A DNA stretch of 47,335 nt from a virus: positions 1 through 47,335 of the IMG/VR virus record IMGVR_UViG_3300026118_000009, one strand, 5' to 3'. Below are positions 6,589 to 13,398 of this stretch, piece after piece. The notes under the pieces are model-generated. The model searched no databases, was not told where the DNA came from, and was given only the letters and a program-made list of their open reading frames with translations. How positions within the stretch are numbered: position 1 is the first letter of the stretch; each line of letters starts with the position of its first letter. Made by a program: the position numbers and the translations under genes.

Positions 6589-6650
6589 CGCCCGAGATGC
6601 TGAGCGAGCAGCGCCGCCGCCACGACGACGAACAGTACGCCCCCGATCAC
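6585..6650 (-). CDS. Candidate 21-aa single-TM microprotein
   Basis: A GTG start overlaps the stop of the 6647-6913 gene as GTGA, the same coupling used throughout this genome. The product is a nearly pure hydrophobic helix (IGGVLFVVVAAALLA) ending in QHLGR. Such a short frame could arise by chance. The exact GTGA overlap and the membrane-helix composition next to another membrane gene are the support. Confidence 0.3.
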   Translation of the reverse strand: MIGGVLFVVVAAALLAQHLGR

Positions 6651-6913
6651 CGCGACAGTTGCGCGGTATCGGGGGCCGACGCCGTGCCCGGCGAATCCGA
6701 CGAGGACGGCGTACGCAGCAGCGCGAGCGCGTGCGACGCGGGGATCAGCCCGAGGATGACGACGTAGGTCAGCAGCAGCCACGGGTTGACCCTGCCCGTG
6801 CTCTCCTGGTGCCACACGCCCCACAGGGCGAGGCCGGTCATGCCGACGTCCCGGATCGCGGTGAACGCCACCCGCCAGCGGGAACCCGAGACCTGTAGCC
6901 GCTCCGCGCTCAC
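6647..6913 (-). CDS. Two-TM membrane protein
   Basis: This 88-aa leftward protein has two hydrophobic stretches (about residues 20-36 and 43-66) and a Ser/Thr/Asp-rich tail. GTG 6913 is chosen because GGAG sits 7 nt upstream. Topology with both helices in the first two thirds resembles small phage membrane proteins of unknown role or holins. It is followed by the coupled micro-ORF at 6585-6650. No operator-type promoter precedes it. Confidence 0.55.
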   Translation of the reverse strand: MSAERLQVSGSRWRVAFTAIRDVGMTGLALWGVWHQESTGRVNPWLLLTYVVILGLIPASHALALLRTPSSSDSPGTASAPDTAQLSR

Positions 6914-7030
6914 TCATCCACTCCGGCCCCTCCGTCAGTGACACCCGGCGCCCGTGGTCCGGGGGCGACTGTTGCACAGAGCGTACCGTCGCAGCGCTCC
7001 GGCGGGCTATCCTCCCCGCGCTGACTACGC

Positions 7031-7058
7031 TTGCGTAGTACTCGATGCGTGGTAGACT
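7031..7058 (+). promoter_or_regulatory. Class A (leaderless) operator-promoter, diverged -35
   Basis: TTGCGT (7031-7036), 16-bp spacer with CGATGCGTGG, TAGACT (7053-7058), 6 nt to ATG 7065. The left operator half is degenerate. It drives a five-gene coupled operon ending with the RusA-like gene. Confidence 0.75.
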
Positions 7059-7064
7059 TGCGGG

Positions 7065-7511
7065 ATGGACGAACAGACCGAGGCGCGCCTCAGCGCGATG
7101 TTCGAGGATGCGCGCGCCCTGTGCCTGGTCAGGCACGACTACTCGCCAGAGGCGTACATCTCGCCGGCGGCGCGTGAGCGCCACATCGACAGCGACGCGT
7201 CGGCGACCCTTGCCGAGACCCGATTCGCCATGCCCTGGAACGCGGGCTACGCCCGCGGCCTCGCCGAGGGCTTGCGCCAAGCGGCAGCGGCGAAGTCAGG
7301 GCCCGGCGCACAAGGGCCGCAGCGACGCTGCCCGGGGTGCGGAGGGGACGCTCCGAGAGCGCTGATCGCCTGCGACCTGTGCTGGCAGCAGGTCCCCGCA
7401 TCCATGAAGAGCCGGCTCGCCGTCACGCGGCAGAAGGACCCCGGCCGCAGCAGGGTTGTCGACGAGATCCGATCATGGCTGAAGCTCAACGCTCGCAAGG
7501 GGGCACCGTGA
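7065..7511 (+). CDS. Zinc-ribbon protein, first gene of the rusA operon
   Basis: The protein is 148 aa. The first 75 residues are acidic and helical. The C-terminal part has CPGC near residue 89 and CDLC near residue 105, a typical spacing for a zinc ribbon, followed by a basic helix (MKSRLAVTRQ) and a WLK tail. This C-terminal block resembles small DNA-associated zinc proteins of actinophages and streptomycetes, by recollection. The mRNA should be leaderless. Its stop overlaps the GTG of the next gene. Confidence 0.65.
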   Translation: MDEQTEARLSAMFEDARALCLVRHDYSPEAYISPAARERHIDSDASATLAETRFAMPWNAGYARGLAEGLRQAAAAKSGPGAQGPQRRCPGCGGDAPRALIACDLCWQQVPASMKSRLAVTRQKDPGRSRVVDEIRSWLKLNARKGAP

Positions 7512-7678
7512 AGCTCTCCCGCCCGTGGCGATGGCTCATTGGCATGATCCCGTGCATCTCGCTGGCCGCGGCAGCCGGGCACTATCACTGGTCGTGGTGG
7601 CTGCTCTCCGGCGCCACCATCGGGTCGGTGCTATTGGTCCGCCTGACCCTCGATCTGCTTTTCCCGGAGGAAGAATGA
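7508..7678 (+). CDS. Small membrane protein
   Basis: This 56-aa protein has a basic N-terminus (KLSRPWRW) and two hydrophobic segments (about residues 9-24 and 29-48), ending with an acidic tail. GTG 7508 is chosen because it overlaps the previous stop as GTGA and follows AAGGGGG. An upstream ATG (7475) in the same frame would lie far inside the previous gene. Function unknown. Confidence 0.55.
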   Translation: MKLSRPWRWLIGMIPCISLAAAAGHYHWSWWLLSGATIGSVLLVRLTLDLLFPEEE

Positions 7679-7860
7679 TCATCGAATGGGACGGGCCGGC
7701 CTGGGCGGCGCCGGAGTACGCCGAGCGCATCAGGCTGCAGCCGGTCGACAGCGCGCCCGACCTCGCCCGCGAGCTGCTCGGCGTGCTGGCGCGCGCGCTG
7801 GCCAACAGGCTCATCGACGCCGAACAGTTCCAGCTGGCCCTACCGCTGGGGAGGCGATGA
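7675..7860 (+). CDS. Small hypothetical protein
   Basis: This 61-aa protein starts at ATG 7675, overlapping the previous stop (ATGA) and following GGAGG. It begins with a short hydrophobic strand (IIEW) and then is mostly helical with Leu/Ala repeats. No family is recognised. Its place between the membrane protein and the resolvase suggests only co-regulation. Confidence 0.5.
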   Translation: MIIEWDGPAWAAPEYAERIRLQPVDSAPDLARELLGVLARALANRLIDAEQFQLALPLGRR

Positions 7861-8300
7861 TCGTGACGAGTGCCTTTGGCGATTGCTTCGAAGCTGAGCT
7901 GAGCGAAGACGCCCGGGCCATCCTCGCCTACGCGCGCAGGTGGGGTGCTCCGTTCACCCGGACGGAGATCACTGACATCGCGCCCGGTGCGGCGTGGGAT
8001 CCGTTCTCGCGCTGGCCTAAGACGGTTGCCAAGCTCGACCCGATCCGCGAGCTGGTGCGCGCCGGCTTCGTCGTCGAGTACGACGAGCAGCCCGTCAAGA
8101 GCGACGAGCGCGGGCGGAAGACCTACAAGCGTTGGGCGCTGGCCAGCGACCACACGCCCGGCACCCTCGCAAATCTGCTCGACGAACTCATGTTCCTTGT
8201 CCCCGACCCGCGCAACTGGGAAGAGCCGATGCCTCCGGGTATGCGCACGGTGGGAGCTGTGCGCGACGAGATCCTCCGACGCTTCGGGCCCCGCTCGTGA
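7857..8300 (+). CDS. Hypothetical protein, possible winged-helix fold
   Basis: This 147-aa protein starts at ATG 7857, overlapping the previous stop. Residues 15-95 alternate helices and end in a region (IRELVRAGFVVEYDEQPVKSD, then GRKTYKRW) that looks like the recognition helix and wing of a winged-helix domain. This is a visual impression, not a motif match. The C-terminal MRTVGAVRDEILRRFG is helical. A role with the adjacent RusA-like resolvase is possible. Confidence 0.5.
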   Translation: MIVTSAFGDCFEAELSEDARAILAYARRWGAPFTRTEITDIAPGAAWDPFSRWPKTVAKLDPIRELVRAGFVVEYDEQPVKSDERGRKTYKRWALASDHTPGTLANLLDELMFLVPDPRNWEEPMPPGMRTVGAVRDEILRRFGPRS

Positions 8301-8710
8301 TCCTCGTCGACACGTTCGTCGCCGGGCGGCCGCGCACCAAGGGCAGCCTGGCCAAGCGTCCCAACGGCTCGCTGTACGACAGCGTGGTCGACTCGGGGAA
8401 GTGGCGCGCGCTCATGGCCGGCGCGCTGAGGGACGCCTACGGCCCGACGACGGACGGCCCCCCTCCCTACACCGGGCCGGTCGAGGTGATCGCGGCGTTC
8501 TACCTCCCCGCGGCGCCGCTGGACTACGGCGCCGGCGACCTCGACAAGCTCGCGCGCAACCTGCTCGACGCGCTCGGCACGCGCAGCAAGAATCCGCGGT
8601 ACAACGGCGGGGTGATCGAAGACGACAACCAGGTGGTCTACCTGCAGACCAAGAAGATCGGGCCGACGTCATCCCCTGGCGTGTTCGTCCGCGTCGAAAG
8701 CCTTGACTAG
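8297..8710 (+). CDS. rusA: RusA-like Holliday junction resolvase
   Basis: The 137-aa length fits the RusA family. The conserved acidic residues are visible: GDLDK (Asp81, Asp83), DALG (Asp91) and EDDNQVVYLQTKK (Asp109, Asp110), in the same order as in RusA, where they bind the catalytic metal. The N-terminal strand plus RPRTKGS also fits. It would resolve branched recombination or replication intermediates before packaging. GTG 8297 overlaps the previous stop. The TAG stop ends 2 bp beyond the -35 hexamer of the promoter at 8703. Confidence 0.85.
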   Translation: MILVDTFVAGRPRTKGSLAKRPNGSLYDSVVDSGKWRALMAGALRDAYGPTTDGPPPYTGPVEVIAAFYLPAAPLDYGAGDLDKLARNLLDALGTRSKNPRYNGGVIEDDNQVVYLQTKKIGPTSSPGVFVRVESLD

Positions 8711-8730
8711 TCTCACACGCATGGTAGACT
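8703..8730 (+). promoter_or_regulatory. Class A (leaderless) operator-promoter
   Basis: TTGACT (8703-8708), 16-bp spacer with CACACGCATGG, TAGACT (8725-8730), 6 nt to ATG 8737. Its -35 overlaps the end of the rusA gene. It starts an operon of seven overlapping genes reaching 11172. Confidence 0.8.
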
Positions 8731-8736
8731 AGAACC

Positions 8737-8931
8737 ATGATGAACACGGGAACGCAGGACACGATCGACTACGTCGAGCTGACCGCCCGCCTCGGCCTGC
8801 CGGAGCACGAGCAGAGCGCGGTGCTGGCGTGGACCGGCGAGGACGCCGGGCACGAGTGGACCGACACCGAGGCCGAGGAGCTGGCGGGCGTCTGGGCGGC
8901 GGACACCGAGCGCATCCGGACGGAGGGGTGA
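8737..8931 (+). CDS. Small acidic hypothetical protein
   Basis: This 64-aa acidic protein is the first of a seven-gene coupled operon and should be translated from a leaderless mRNA. It is probably a single helical bundle (ELAGVWAADTERI at the end). No family is recognised. A second ATG directly follows at 8740. Its stop overlaps the next start (TGATG). Confidence 0.6.
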   Translation: MMNTGTQDTIDYVELTARLGLPEHEQSAVLAWTGEDAGHEWTDTEAEELAGVWAADTERIRTEG

Positions 8932-9233
8932 TGGACCGGCACGCGTTCAGTCCCTCGCGCCCAGGCGGCATAGTGTGCGGTGGGGAGCGCCGCCCGGCTG
9001 GCGACGGCTGGCCGCGCGAGATCTGCGGCTACCCGCCCGACCATCCGATCCACGCCATCACCCCGGCCGAGGCGCGCACCGGCGTCAGCGACCGGACGGC
9101 GGCGGCGCTCGACGCGCTCGCCTCGGTGCGGCGCGAGGTCAATCGCTGCATCGGGAACGGCGTGATCGGCCCCGGGTACCGGGGGCACCTCGACCTGATC
9201 GAGGCGGCGCTGCGCGAGGGCGGTGCGCGGTGA
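8931..9233 (+). CDS. Hypothetical protein with CxH-type N-terminal motif
   Basis: This 100-aa protein starts at ATG 8931, 4 nt after GGAGG; GTG 8928 is the alternative. The N-terminal half has two cysteines and several histidines (ICGYPPDHPIH), perhaps a small metal site, and the C-terminal half is a helical segment with LIEAALREGG. Actinophage proteins with a C-G-Y/x-P-x-x-H-P-I-H string occur widely in my recollection, without known role. Its stop overlaps the next start (GTGA). Confidence 0.55.
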   Translation: MDRHAFSPSRPGGIVCGGERRPAGDGWPREICGYPPDHPIHAITPAEARTGVSDRTAAALDALASVRREVNRCIGNGVIGPGYRGHLDLIEAALREGGAR

Positions 9234-9715
9234 GGCGGCGGGCGGCGCTGGGTGCGCTGCTGCTGCCGCTGCTGGCCGGCGTCGCGGCATGCAAGCCCGA
9301 GAAGGCCAAGCCGAAGAAGGAGGTCGACCCCAACGCACCGCCCGAGCCCTGGCCGGCGCGCGACGACTTCAGTCGGGAACTCAAAGTCATCACGATCTCG
9401 GCATGGGTCGAGAAGGAGTTCGGACCCTACTACGTCAAAATGGACGCGACTGATCACGACACTGGTCAGCACGTCAACACCAACGAGCACCCCGAGGACG
9501 ACCCGCGCGGACAGCGCATCGACGGCGGTCATCAGTTTCAGTTCACGCTGGCCTACCCGACGCACCACAACGTGGAGCTGACCATTGCGGTCACGGCCAG
9601 CAAGCCCGGGTCACTGAAGGGCTACATCGCGACCCGCGACGGCAGGCGCTACGCGCGCTCGTCGAGCTTCGGCGGCACGGCCAAGTCGGTTCTCAACGTC
9701 TACACGCAGCGATGA
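9230..9715 (+). CDS. Phage-encoded lipoprotein
   Basis: The 161-aa protein begins with MRRRAAL, a hydrophobic core and the lipobox GVAAC, giving an expected lipidated Cys21 after cleavage. A Lys/Pro-rich tether (PEKAKPKKE) follows, then a soluble domain of about 130 residues rich in beta-strand patterns. It would sit on the outer face of the host membrane. Known phage lipoproteins often block superinfection or DNA injection. That role is an inference here, since the domain is not recognised. GTG 9230 overlaps the previous stop. Confidence 0.7.
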   Translation: MRRRAALGALLLPLLAGVAACKPEKAKPKKEVDPNAPPEPWPARDDFSRELKVITISAWVEKEFGPYYVKMDATDHDTGQHVNTNEHPEDDPRGQRIDGGHQFQFTLAYPTHHNVELTIAVTASKPGSLKGYIATRDGRRYARSSSFGGTAKSVLNVYTQR

Positions 9716-9909
9716 CGTACCGGAAGCTGAAGAGCGCGCACTCGTGCCGCTTGTGCGGCCGCTGGCTGGAAGGCGAATACGGCTCGGACACCGTTCAGCG
9801 CCTGCCCGCACCGGCCCGCGAGATCGTGCAGGCGGGCCTACTGCGCCAGATGCGCCAGGGGCATTGCGACGTCTGCCCGCCGCTGGTCCGCATGGTCCGA
9901 TACCCGTGA
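9712..9909 (+). CDS. Small zinc-finger-like protein
   Basis: This 65-aa basic protein has CRLC near residue 12 and CDVC near residue 53, the arrangement of a minimal zinc knuckle or ribbon, separated by a helical segment. ATG 9712 overlaps the lipoprotein stop. DNA or protein binding is possible. No family is recognised. Confidence 0.55.
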   Translation: MTYRKLKSAHSCRLCGRWLEGEYGSDTVQRLPAPAREIVQAGLLRQMRQGHCDVCPPLVRMVRYP

Positions 9910-10508
9910 AGTACTACTACGTCCCGGGCTCGGCTGCTGCGCACGATCGCGCCGTGGCCGAGCTCGGCGGGCAGCGCCCGGCCCCGCCGGCCCCGTACGC
10001 CATCCTCCGCCCCGCCCAGCCGTACGACCTCACGACCCCCGGCACGCCGGCGGGGCTATTGGCCGTGGCGAGGGCGGCCGAGGCCGGCGCCGCCCTGCCC
10101 CCGCCGGGAGGATGGCGACACCGGGCGACGTTCGCGCTGGCGTCCACGCCGGACGGCGCCGAGATCGTCGCGTCGCTGTGCCTGCGCCTGGTCGGCGACC
10201 TCCCGGGCCGCCCACGGCGGGCATGGGTGGCTTACGTGCGCACCGAGAACGCCGCCGGCGAGGTCTCGTGGAAGCCCAACGGCGCGGCGCTGCTCGACCC
10301 AGAGGCCGAGCGTCCGATGCGCGTCATCGGCATCGAGGAGCTGAAGGCGACCCTGCGCGGCGAGCAGTGGCGCCCCCCTCCGCCCCGCCCGGGGCCCCCG
10401 CGGATGCGCTGCTTCACCTGTGACGCGGTCACCGCGTTCAGCACGAAGACATGGCGCCCCTACGCCCGGCACCGCTGCGACCCGACACACGTGGAAGGAA
10501 GATCATGA
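9906..10508 (+). CDS. Hypothetical protein
   Basis: This 200-aa protein starts at GTG 9906, overlapping the previous stop. The sequence alternates Pro/Ala-rich coil with strand-like stretches (ATFALASTPDGAEIVASLCLRL and AWVAYVRTE). The C-terminus has CFTC and a later Cys near HRCDPTH, suggesting a metal-binding tail. No family or catalytic motif is recognised. It is fifth in the operon from the 8703 promoter. Confidence 0.55.
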   Translation: MKYYYVPGSAAAHDRAVAELGGQRPAPPAPYAILRPAQPYDLTTPGTPAGLLAVARAAEAGAALPPPGGWRHRATFALASTPDGAEIVASLCLRLVGDLPGRPRRAWVAYVRTENAAGEVSWKPNGAALLDPEAERPMRVIGIEELKATLRGEQWRPPPPRPGPPRMRCFTCDAVTAFSTKTWRPYARHRCDPTHVEGRS

Positions 10509-10747
10509 CCAACGTCATGGCCATCGAAGAAGAGTACTGGTCCGTTCAGTACCTGACGCGGGTGCTCGGCACCCCGGGAGAGTCCTTCTGGCCGCCGGAC
10601 GGCGAGGGGAAGTACGACACCGAGGCGGCGGCCGACGAGTACGCCCGCAAGTGCCTTGTGGGCCACTCCGGCGCGCGGGTCGTACACGTCACGCGCCGGA
10701 TGGAGTACGGCAGGCCGTTCGCCCCGGACGACGAGGCCAGGCCGTGA
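10505..10747 (+). CDS. Small hypothetical protein
   Basis: This 80-aa acidic protein starts at ATG 10505 (ATGA overlap, with GGAAG upstream). Aromatic residues cluster in the first third (EEYWSVQYLTRV) and the middle is Glu/Ala-rich. No family is recognised. Both ends overlap neighbouring genes, so translation is coupled. Confidence 0.55.
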   Translation: MTNVMAIEEEYWSVQYLTRVLGTPGESFWPPDGEGKYDTEAAADEYARKCLVGHSGARVVHVTRRMEYGRPFAPDDEARP

Positions 10748-11172
10748 ACAACGTCGACAAGTTGATCAACTTCATCACTGCGCGACTCGATGAAGACGAG
10801 CGCACGACCATCGCAGCTCGCGACGGGCACCCCGGGCCGTGTCTCAACTACCCGGACCAGGAGCCAGAGTGGTACACCGAATGGGACTCGTGCTGCCTGC
10901 ACATCGCCACGGCGAAAGCGTCGCGGTACCGAGACACCGCGTTCGGGCTGAGAGCCGTGCAGGCCGGCCGATGGTTGATCGACCAATGGCGAGAGGCATC
11001 GAGATTCTACGATGCCCACATGACGGCGCCCGCGGGCGAGATGTCGGGCCTGTGGACCGCCTTGCGCCTGTTGGCGTGGAGCTGGAGCGACCATGCTGAC
11101 TATGACGCATCGTGGTCAGTCGCCCAGATGTTCGACCCCTCGCCCAGCGTTCCGGACAATGCGACGGATTGA
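10744..11172 (+). CDS. DUF6221-type protein
   Basis: The 142-aa protein begins NNVDKLINFITARLDEDE and ends with LLAWSWSDHADYDASWS. These are the two signature blocks I associate with the actinobacterial and actinophage DUF6221 family, whose function is unknown. Between them is a helical region with AVQAGRWLIDQW, matching the family's central helix. GTG 10744 overlaps the previous stop. Its TGA stop (11170-11172) is part of the -35 box of the next promoter. Confidence 0.7.
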   Translation: MNNVDKLINFITARLDEDERTTIAARDGHPGPCLNYPDQEPEWYTEWDSCCLHIATAKASRYRDTAFGLRAVQAGRWLIDQWREASRFYDAHMTAPAGEMSGLWTALRLLAWSWSDHADYDASWSVAQMFDPSPSVPDNATD

Positions 11173-11196
11173 CAAGTACACCATGCGTGGTAGACT
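11169..11196 (+). promoter_or_regulatory. Class A (leaderless) operator-promoter
   Basis: TTGACA (11169-11174), 16-bp spacer with ACACCATGCGTGG, TAGACT (11191-11196), 6 nt to ATG 11203. The upstream gene stops within TTGACA. Confidence 0.85.
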
Positions 11197-11202
11197 TGCA
11201 AC

Positions 11203-11562
11203 ATGAGCATCATCGTAGAGGTCGGCCAGCCCGTCATCATGGTCGACGGCAACCATTACGGGCGCATGACCACCCAGCGCGGCACGGTCGTCAAGGCGGC
11301 CCGGGTGTGGATCACGGTCCAGCCGGACGACAACGCTCATAAGTGGGCCGCCCAGCGGTACCGCCTCGACACTCAGACGGACGGGTCTCCGTACAGCTAC
11401 GCTCCGCGGTTCTACACCCTGGAGCAGTGGGCCGAGCGCGAACGCCGTGACCAGGCGCAGACGTTCCTTCGCAAGCAGGGCATCAGCATCGAATACAGCT
11501 CACCGTGGCGAGGCCACGAACACGAGTTGGCCGAGCTGATCCGGCCGCACGCCAGGTCTTGA
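11203..11562 (+). CDS. Hypothetical protein
   Basis: This 119-aa protein is the only gene of its unit and is read from a predicted leaderless mRNA. The first half has beta-strand patterns (IIVEVGQPVIMVDG, RGTVVKAARVWITVQ) like a small barrel or SH3-like fold. The second half is helical (LEQWAERERRDQAQTF), ending in a His/Glu-rich tail. No family is recognised. Its TGA stop lies inside the next -35 box. Confidence 0.6.
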   Translation: MSIIVEVGQPVIMVDGNHYGRMTTQRGTVVKAARVWITVQPDDNAHKWAAQRYRLDTQTDGSPYSYAPRFYTLEQWAERERRDQAQTFLRKQGISIEYSSPWRGHEHELAELIRPHARS

Positions 11563-11586
11563 CAAGTACACCATGCATGGTAGACT
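11559..11586 (+). promoter_or_regulatory. Class A (leaderless) operator-promoter
   Basis: TTGACA (11559-11564), 16-bp spacer with ACACCATGCATGG, TAGACT (11581-11586), 6 nt to ATG 11593. From TTGACA to TAGACT it is identical to the site at 6021. Confidence 0.85.
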
Positions 11587-11592
11587 TGTGGC

Positions 11593-11865
11593 ATGACGAC
11601 GACGGAGAGCGCGACGCAGGCCCCGAGCATCTCGTTCAGCCACTACGCGGGCCTGGCACCGGGCGAGGTGCGCACCTTCGCCCACACCGTGGCGACCGGC
11701 CAGGAGATCACGGTCTCGCTGTTCTCGGTGGCCGGCGGAAGCTTCACGCGGCTCGACGTGCGCAGCAACGGCGGGCTGCTGCCCGAGCGCAGCGGGACCT
11801 ACCAGTTCGAGAGCGACGCGTTGCGCGACTACATCGTGACGCTGCATTGGTTGATCCAGCAGTAG
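11593..11865 (+). CDS. Hypothetical protein, last gene of the rightward arm
   Basis: This 90-aa protein is read from a predicted leaderless mRNA. It has strand-like repeats (EITVSLFSVAGGSF, TRLDVRSNG, YIVTLHWLI), suggesting a small beta fold. No family is recognised. It is followed directly by the strong hairpin where the two genome arms meet. Confidence 0.6.
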   Translation: MTTTESATQAPSISFSHYAGLAPGEVRTFAHTVATGQEITVSLFSVAGGSFTRLDVRSNGGLLPERSGTYQFESDALRDYIVTLHWLIQQ

Positions 11866-11871
11866 CAACGC

Positions 11872-11908
11872 CGAGGGCGGCGGCACGGTGTCCCCGTCGC
11901 CGCCCTCG
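11872..11908. terminator. Bidirectional hairpin terminator between the two genome arms
   Basis: CGAGGGCGGCG (11872-11882) pairs perfectly with CGCCGCCCTCG (11898-11908), an 11-bp stem with a 15-nt loop. It lies between the last rightward gene and the end of the leftward endolysin gene. The remaining bases to 11996 show nothing else. Confidence 0.75.
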
Positions 11909-11996
11909 CCCCGCGCGGTCGCCCCGCCGACCGGAGTCCCGGCACCCGCTTGTTGCCCGGCCCCGGCCCGCGTGGTCGCCTGACCGTTCCGGCGGT

Positions 11997-12842
11997 CTAG
12001 GAGTCCTCGGCGGTGTTGTCCGCGCGCACGAGCGCCGCCTGACCCTCCGGCGACTCCAGCACGGCGAGGACCGCGGACGCGTCGAGTGCTCCACCGAGCA
12101 GCGGGGCAAGGGCGGCCGCGAGCGCCGGGAGGTCGCAGGCCGCCGCCGGCCGGGCCTGCAGCTCGTCGATGTCGGCCTGCGCAACGCCGAGCGCCTTGAG
12201 GGTGGCGTCGAGCTTGGCCTCGATTCGGTCCAGCTGGGCCGTCCGCGGGCTCGGCGTGCCGTACCCGGGGCTCTTCGTCTTGAACTCCGCGAGCCACAGT
12301 TCGAACACGCGCATCGGCGTCGTGCCGCCGTCGTTGGGGTTCGGCGCGCGGCCGTAGTCCTCTGCCATCGATCCTCCGATCGTCGCCCACGGCTGCTCGC
12401 CATCGGCTCGTGCGTCGCCGACCACCGACAGGTGGCCGTGGGTGTAGTGCCCATCCGCCGGCGGCCGGCCGGCGGAGTTCAGGTACGGCCGCCAGTCCCA
12501 CGCGGCGTAGCTGTGCCCGTGCTCGGCCACCGGATGGTTCGAGAAGATCAGGCCGTTGGAGATGCCGTACTTCGCCCGCGGGTCGCGCGAGCGCCGGATG
12601 TCGTCGAGTACCCGGTGCGCGTCCAGGCCGAGGTCGGGCCGGTTCGGGAAGTCGGCGGCCGTCACGATGTCGTTGCCCCAGCCGGGGAAGTCGTGCGGGC
12701 TGTGGTCCGACGTCGGGTCGTGCAGCGCGTCGCCGATCAGGCCCCACTCATCGGCCCCTGTTGCCGGTGGTCGCGCCCGCGGCGCGCCGGCCTGCAGCTG
12801 TCGGTGCAGCGCCAGAAGTGATCGTGCAGCTCTCCACGCCAT
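11997..12842 (-). CDS. Endolysin with M15-type (DD-/LD-peptidase-like) domain
   Basis: The protein is 281 aa. Residues 30-145 carry the zinc-ligand pattern of the LAS/M15 peptidases: SDH (His47), TAAD (Asp64) and HGH near the end (His135, His137), with DPRAKYGIS between. Such enzymes cut the peptide stems of peptidoglycan. The C-terminal 130 residues have a coiled-coil-like stretch (AQLDRIEAKLDATLKALG) and an Ala-rich tail, perhaps for wall targeting or oligomerisation. It ends the late operon, but the operator-like site at 12850-12878 could also express it separately. ATG 12842 sits 7 nt from a TATCAT box. Confidence 0.8.
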   Translation of the reverse strand: MAWRAARSLLALHRQLQAGAPRARPPATGADEWGLIGDALHDPTSDHSPHDFPGWGNDIVTAADFPNRPDLGLDAHRVLDDIRRSRDPRAKYGISNGLIFSNHPVAEHGHSYAAWDWRPYLNSAGRPPADGHYTHGHLSVVGDARADGEQPWATIGGSMAEDYGRAPNPNDGGTTPMRVFELWLAEFKTKSPGYGTPSPRTAQLDRIEAKLDATLKALGVAQADIDELQARPAAACDLPALAAALAPLLGGALDASAVLAVLESPEGQAALVRADNTAEDS

Positions 12843-12849
12843 GATCGTG

Positions 12850-12878
12850 ATGATACCCCATGCGTCAGGTACGCGGAG
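12850..12878 (-). promoter_or_regulatory. Diverged operator-promoter upstream of the endolysin
   Basis: Reading leftward, GTACCTGACGCATGGGG (spacer) then TATCAT (12855-12850), with 7 nt to ATG 12842. The spacer matches the 1731 promoter at 15 of 17 positions. The -35 hexamer (CTCCGC) is not consensus, so activity may be weak or need an activator. Confidence 0.45.
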
Positions 12879-12885
12879 ATGCCGA

Positions 12886-13389
12886 TCACGTCACGTCGAA
12901 CGCGAAGCTCCACGCCGTCGCGAGCCCCACATCTTTGACGATCAACGCCCGCGGGAACGAAGCGGCGGCGTAGTGGGTGACGGTGCCGGCCGAGGCGGTC
13001 ACGGCCAGCACGAGGTCGCAGGTCAGGTCGGTGCCGGCGCTGCGCTGGAGGAACAGCTCGTCCATCGCCGACATCTGCGAGGCGCCTTCGCAGCGTTTGC
13101 GGTAGTACGCACCGTACTGCGTGCCGGCTGTCGAGGTCTTGAACAGCGCGAAGTCGGCCAGCCGGCCGGCCACGTCAGAGAGTACGCCACCGACGATCTT
13201 GACAGAGTAGGCGCGGCCGGCCCGAAAGACGCAGTTGGTCAGCGTGAGGATCGCCGTGGCCGAGGTGCCGATGGCGGCGCTCGATGAGGTAGACGAGACG
13301 ACCTGCGGTGTCTCGATGCGATCGACGTCGTCGTACAGCGTCTGCACGAGGGTGGCCCGGAACTTCTGCAGGGCGTACACGGTGGTCAT
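12886..13389 (-). CDS. Putative virion/tail-tip protein
   Basis: This 167-aa protein is rich in Ser, Thr, Ala and Gly with alternating strand patterns (AILTLTNCVFRAGRAYSVKIVGGV). The FRAGRAY segment and TGTQYGAYYRKR-like region resemble small tail-fibre or baseplate proteins of actinophages. Position after the large tail protein and before the endolysin supports a virion role. No enzymatic motif is seen. ATG 13389 has GGAG upstream. Confidence 0.6.
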   Translation of the reverse strand: MTTVYALQKFRATLVQTLYDDVDRIETPQVVSSTSSSAAIGTSATAILTLTNCVFRAGRAYSVKIVGGVLSDVAGRLADFALFKTSTAGTQYGAYYRKRCEGASQMSAMDELFLQRSAGTDLTCDLVLAVTASAGTVTHYAAASFPRALIVKDVGLATAWSFAFDVT

Positions 13390-13398
13390 GGGCTCTCC

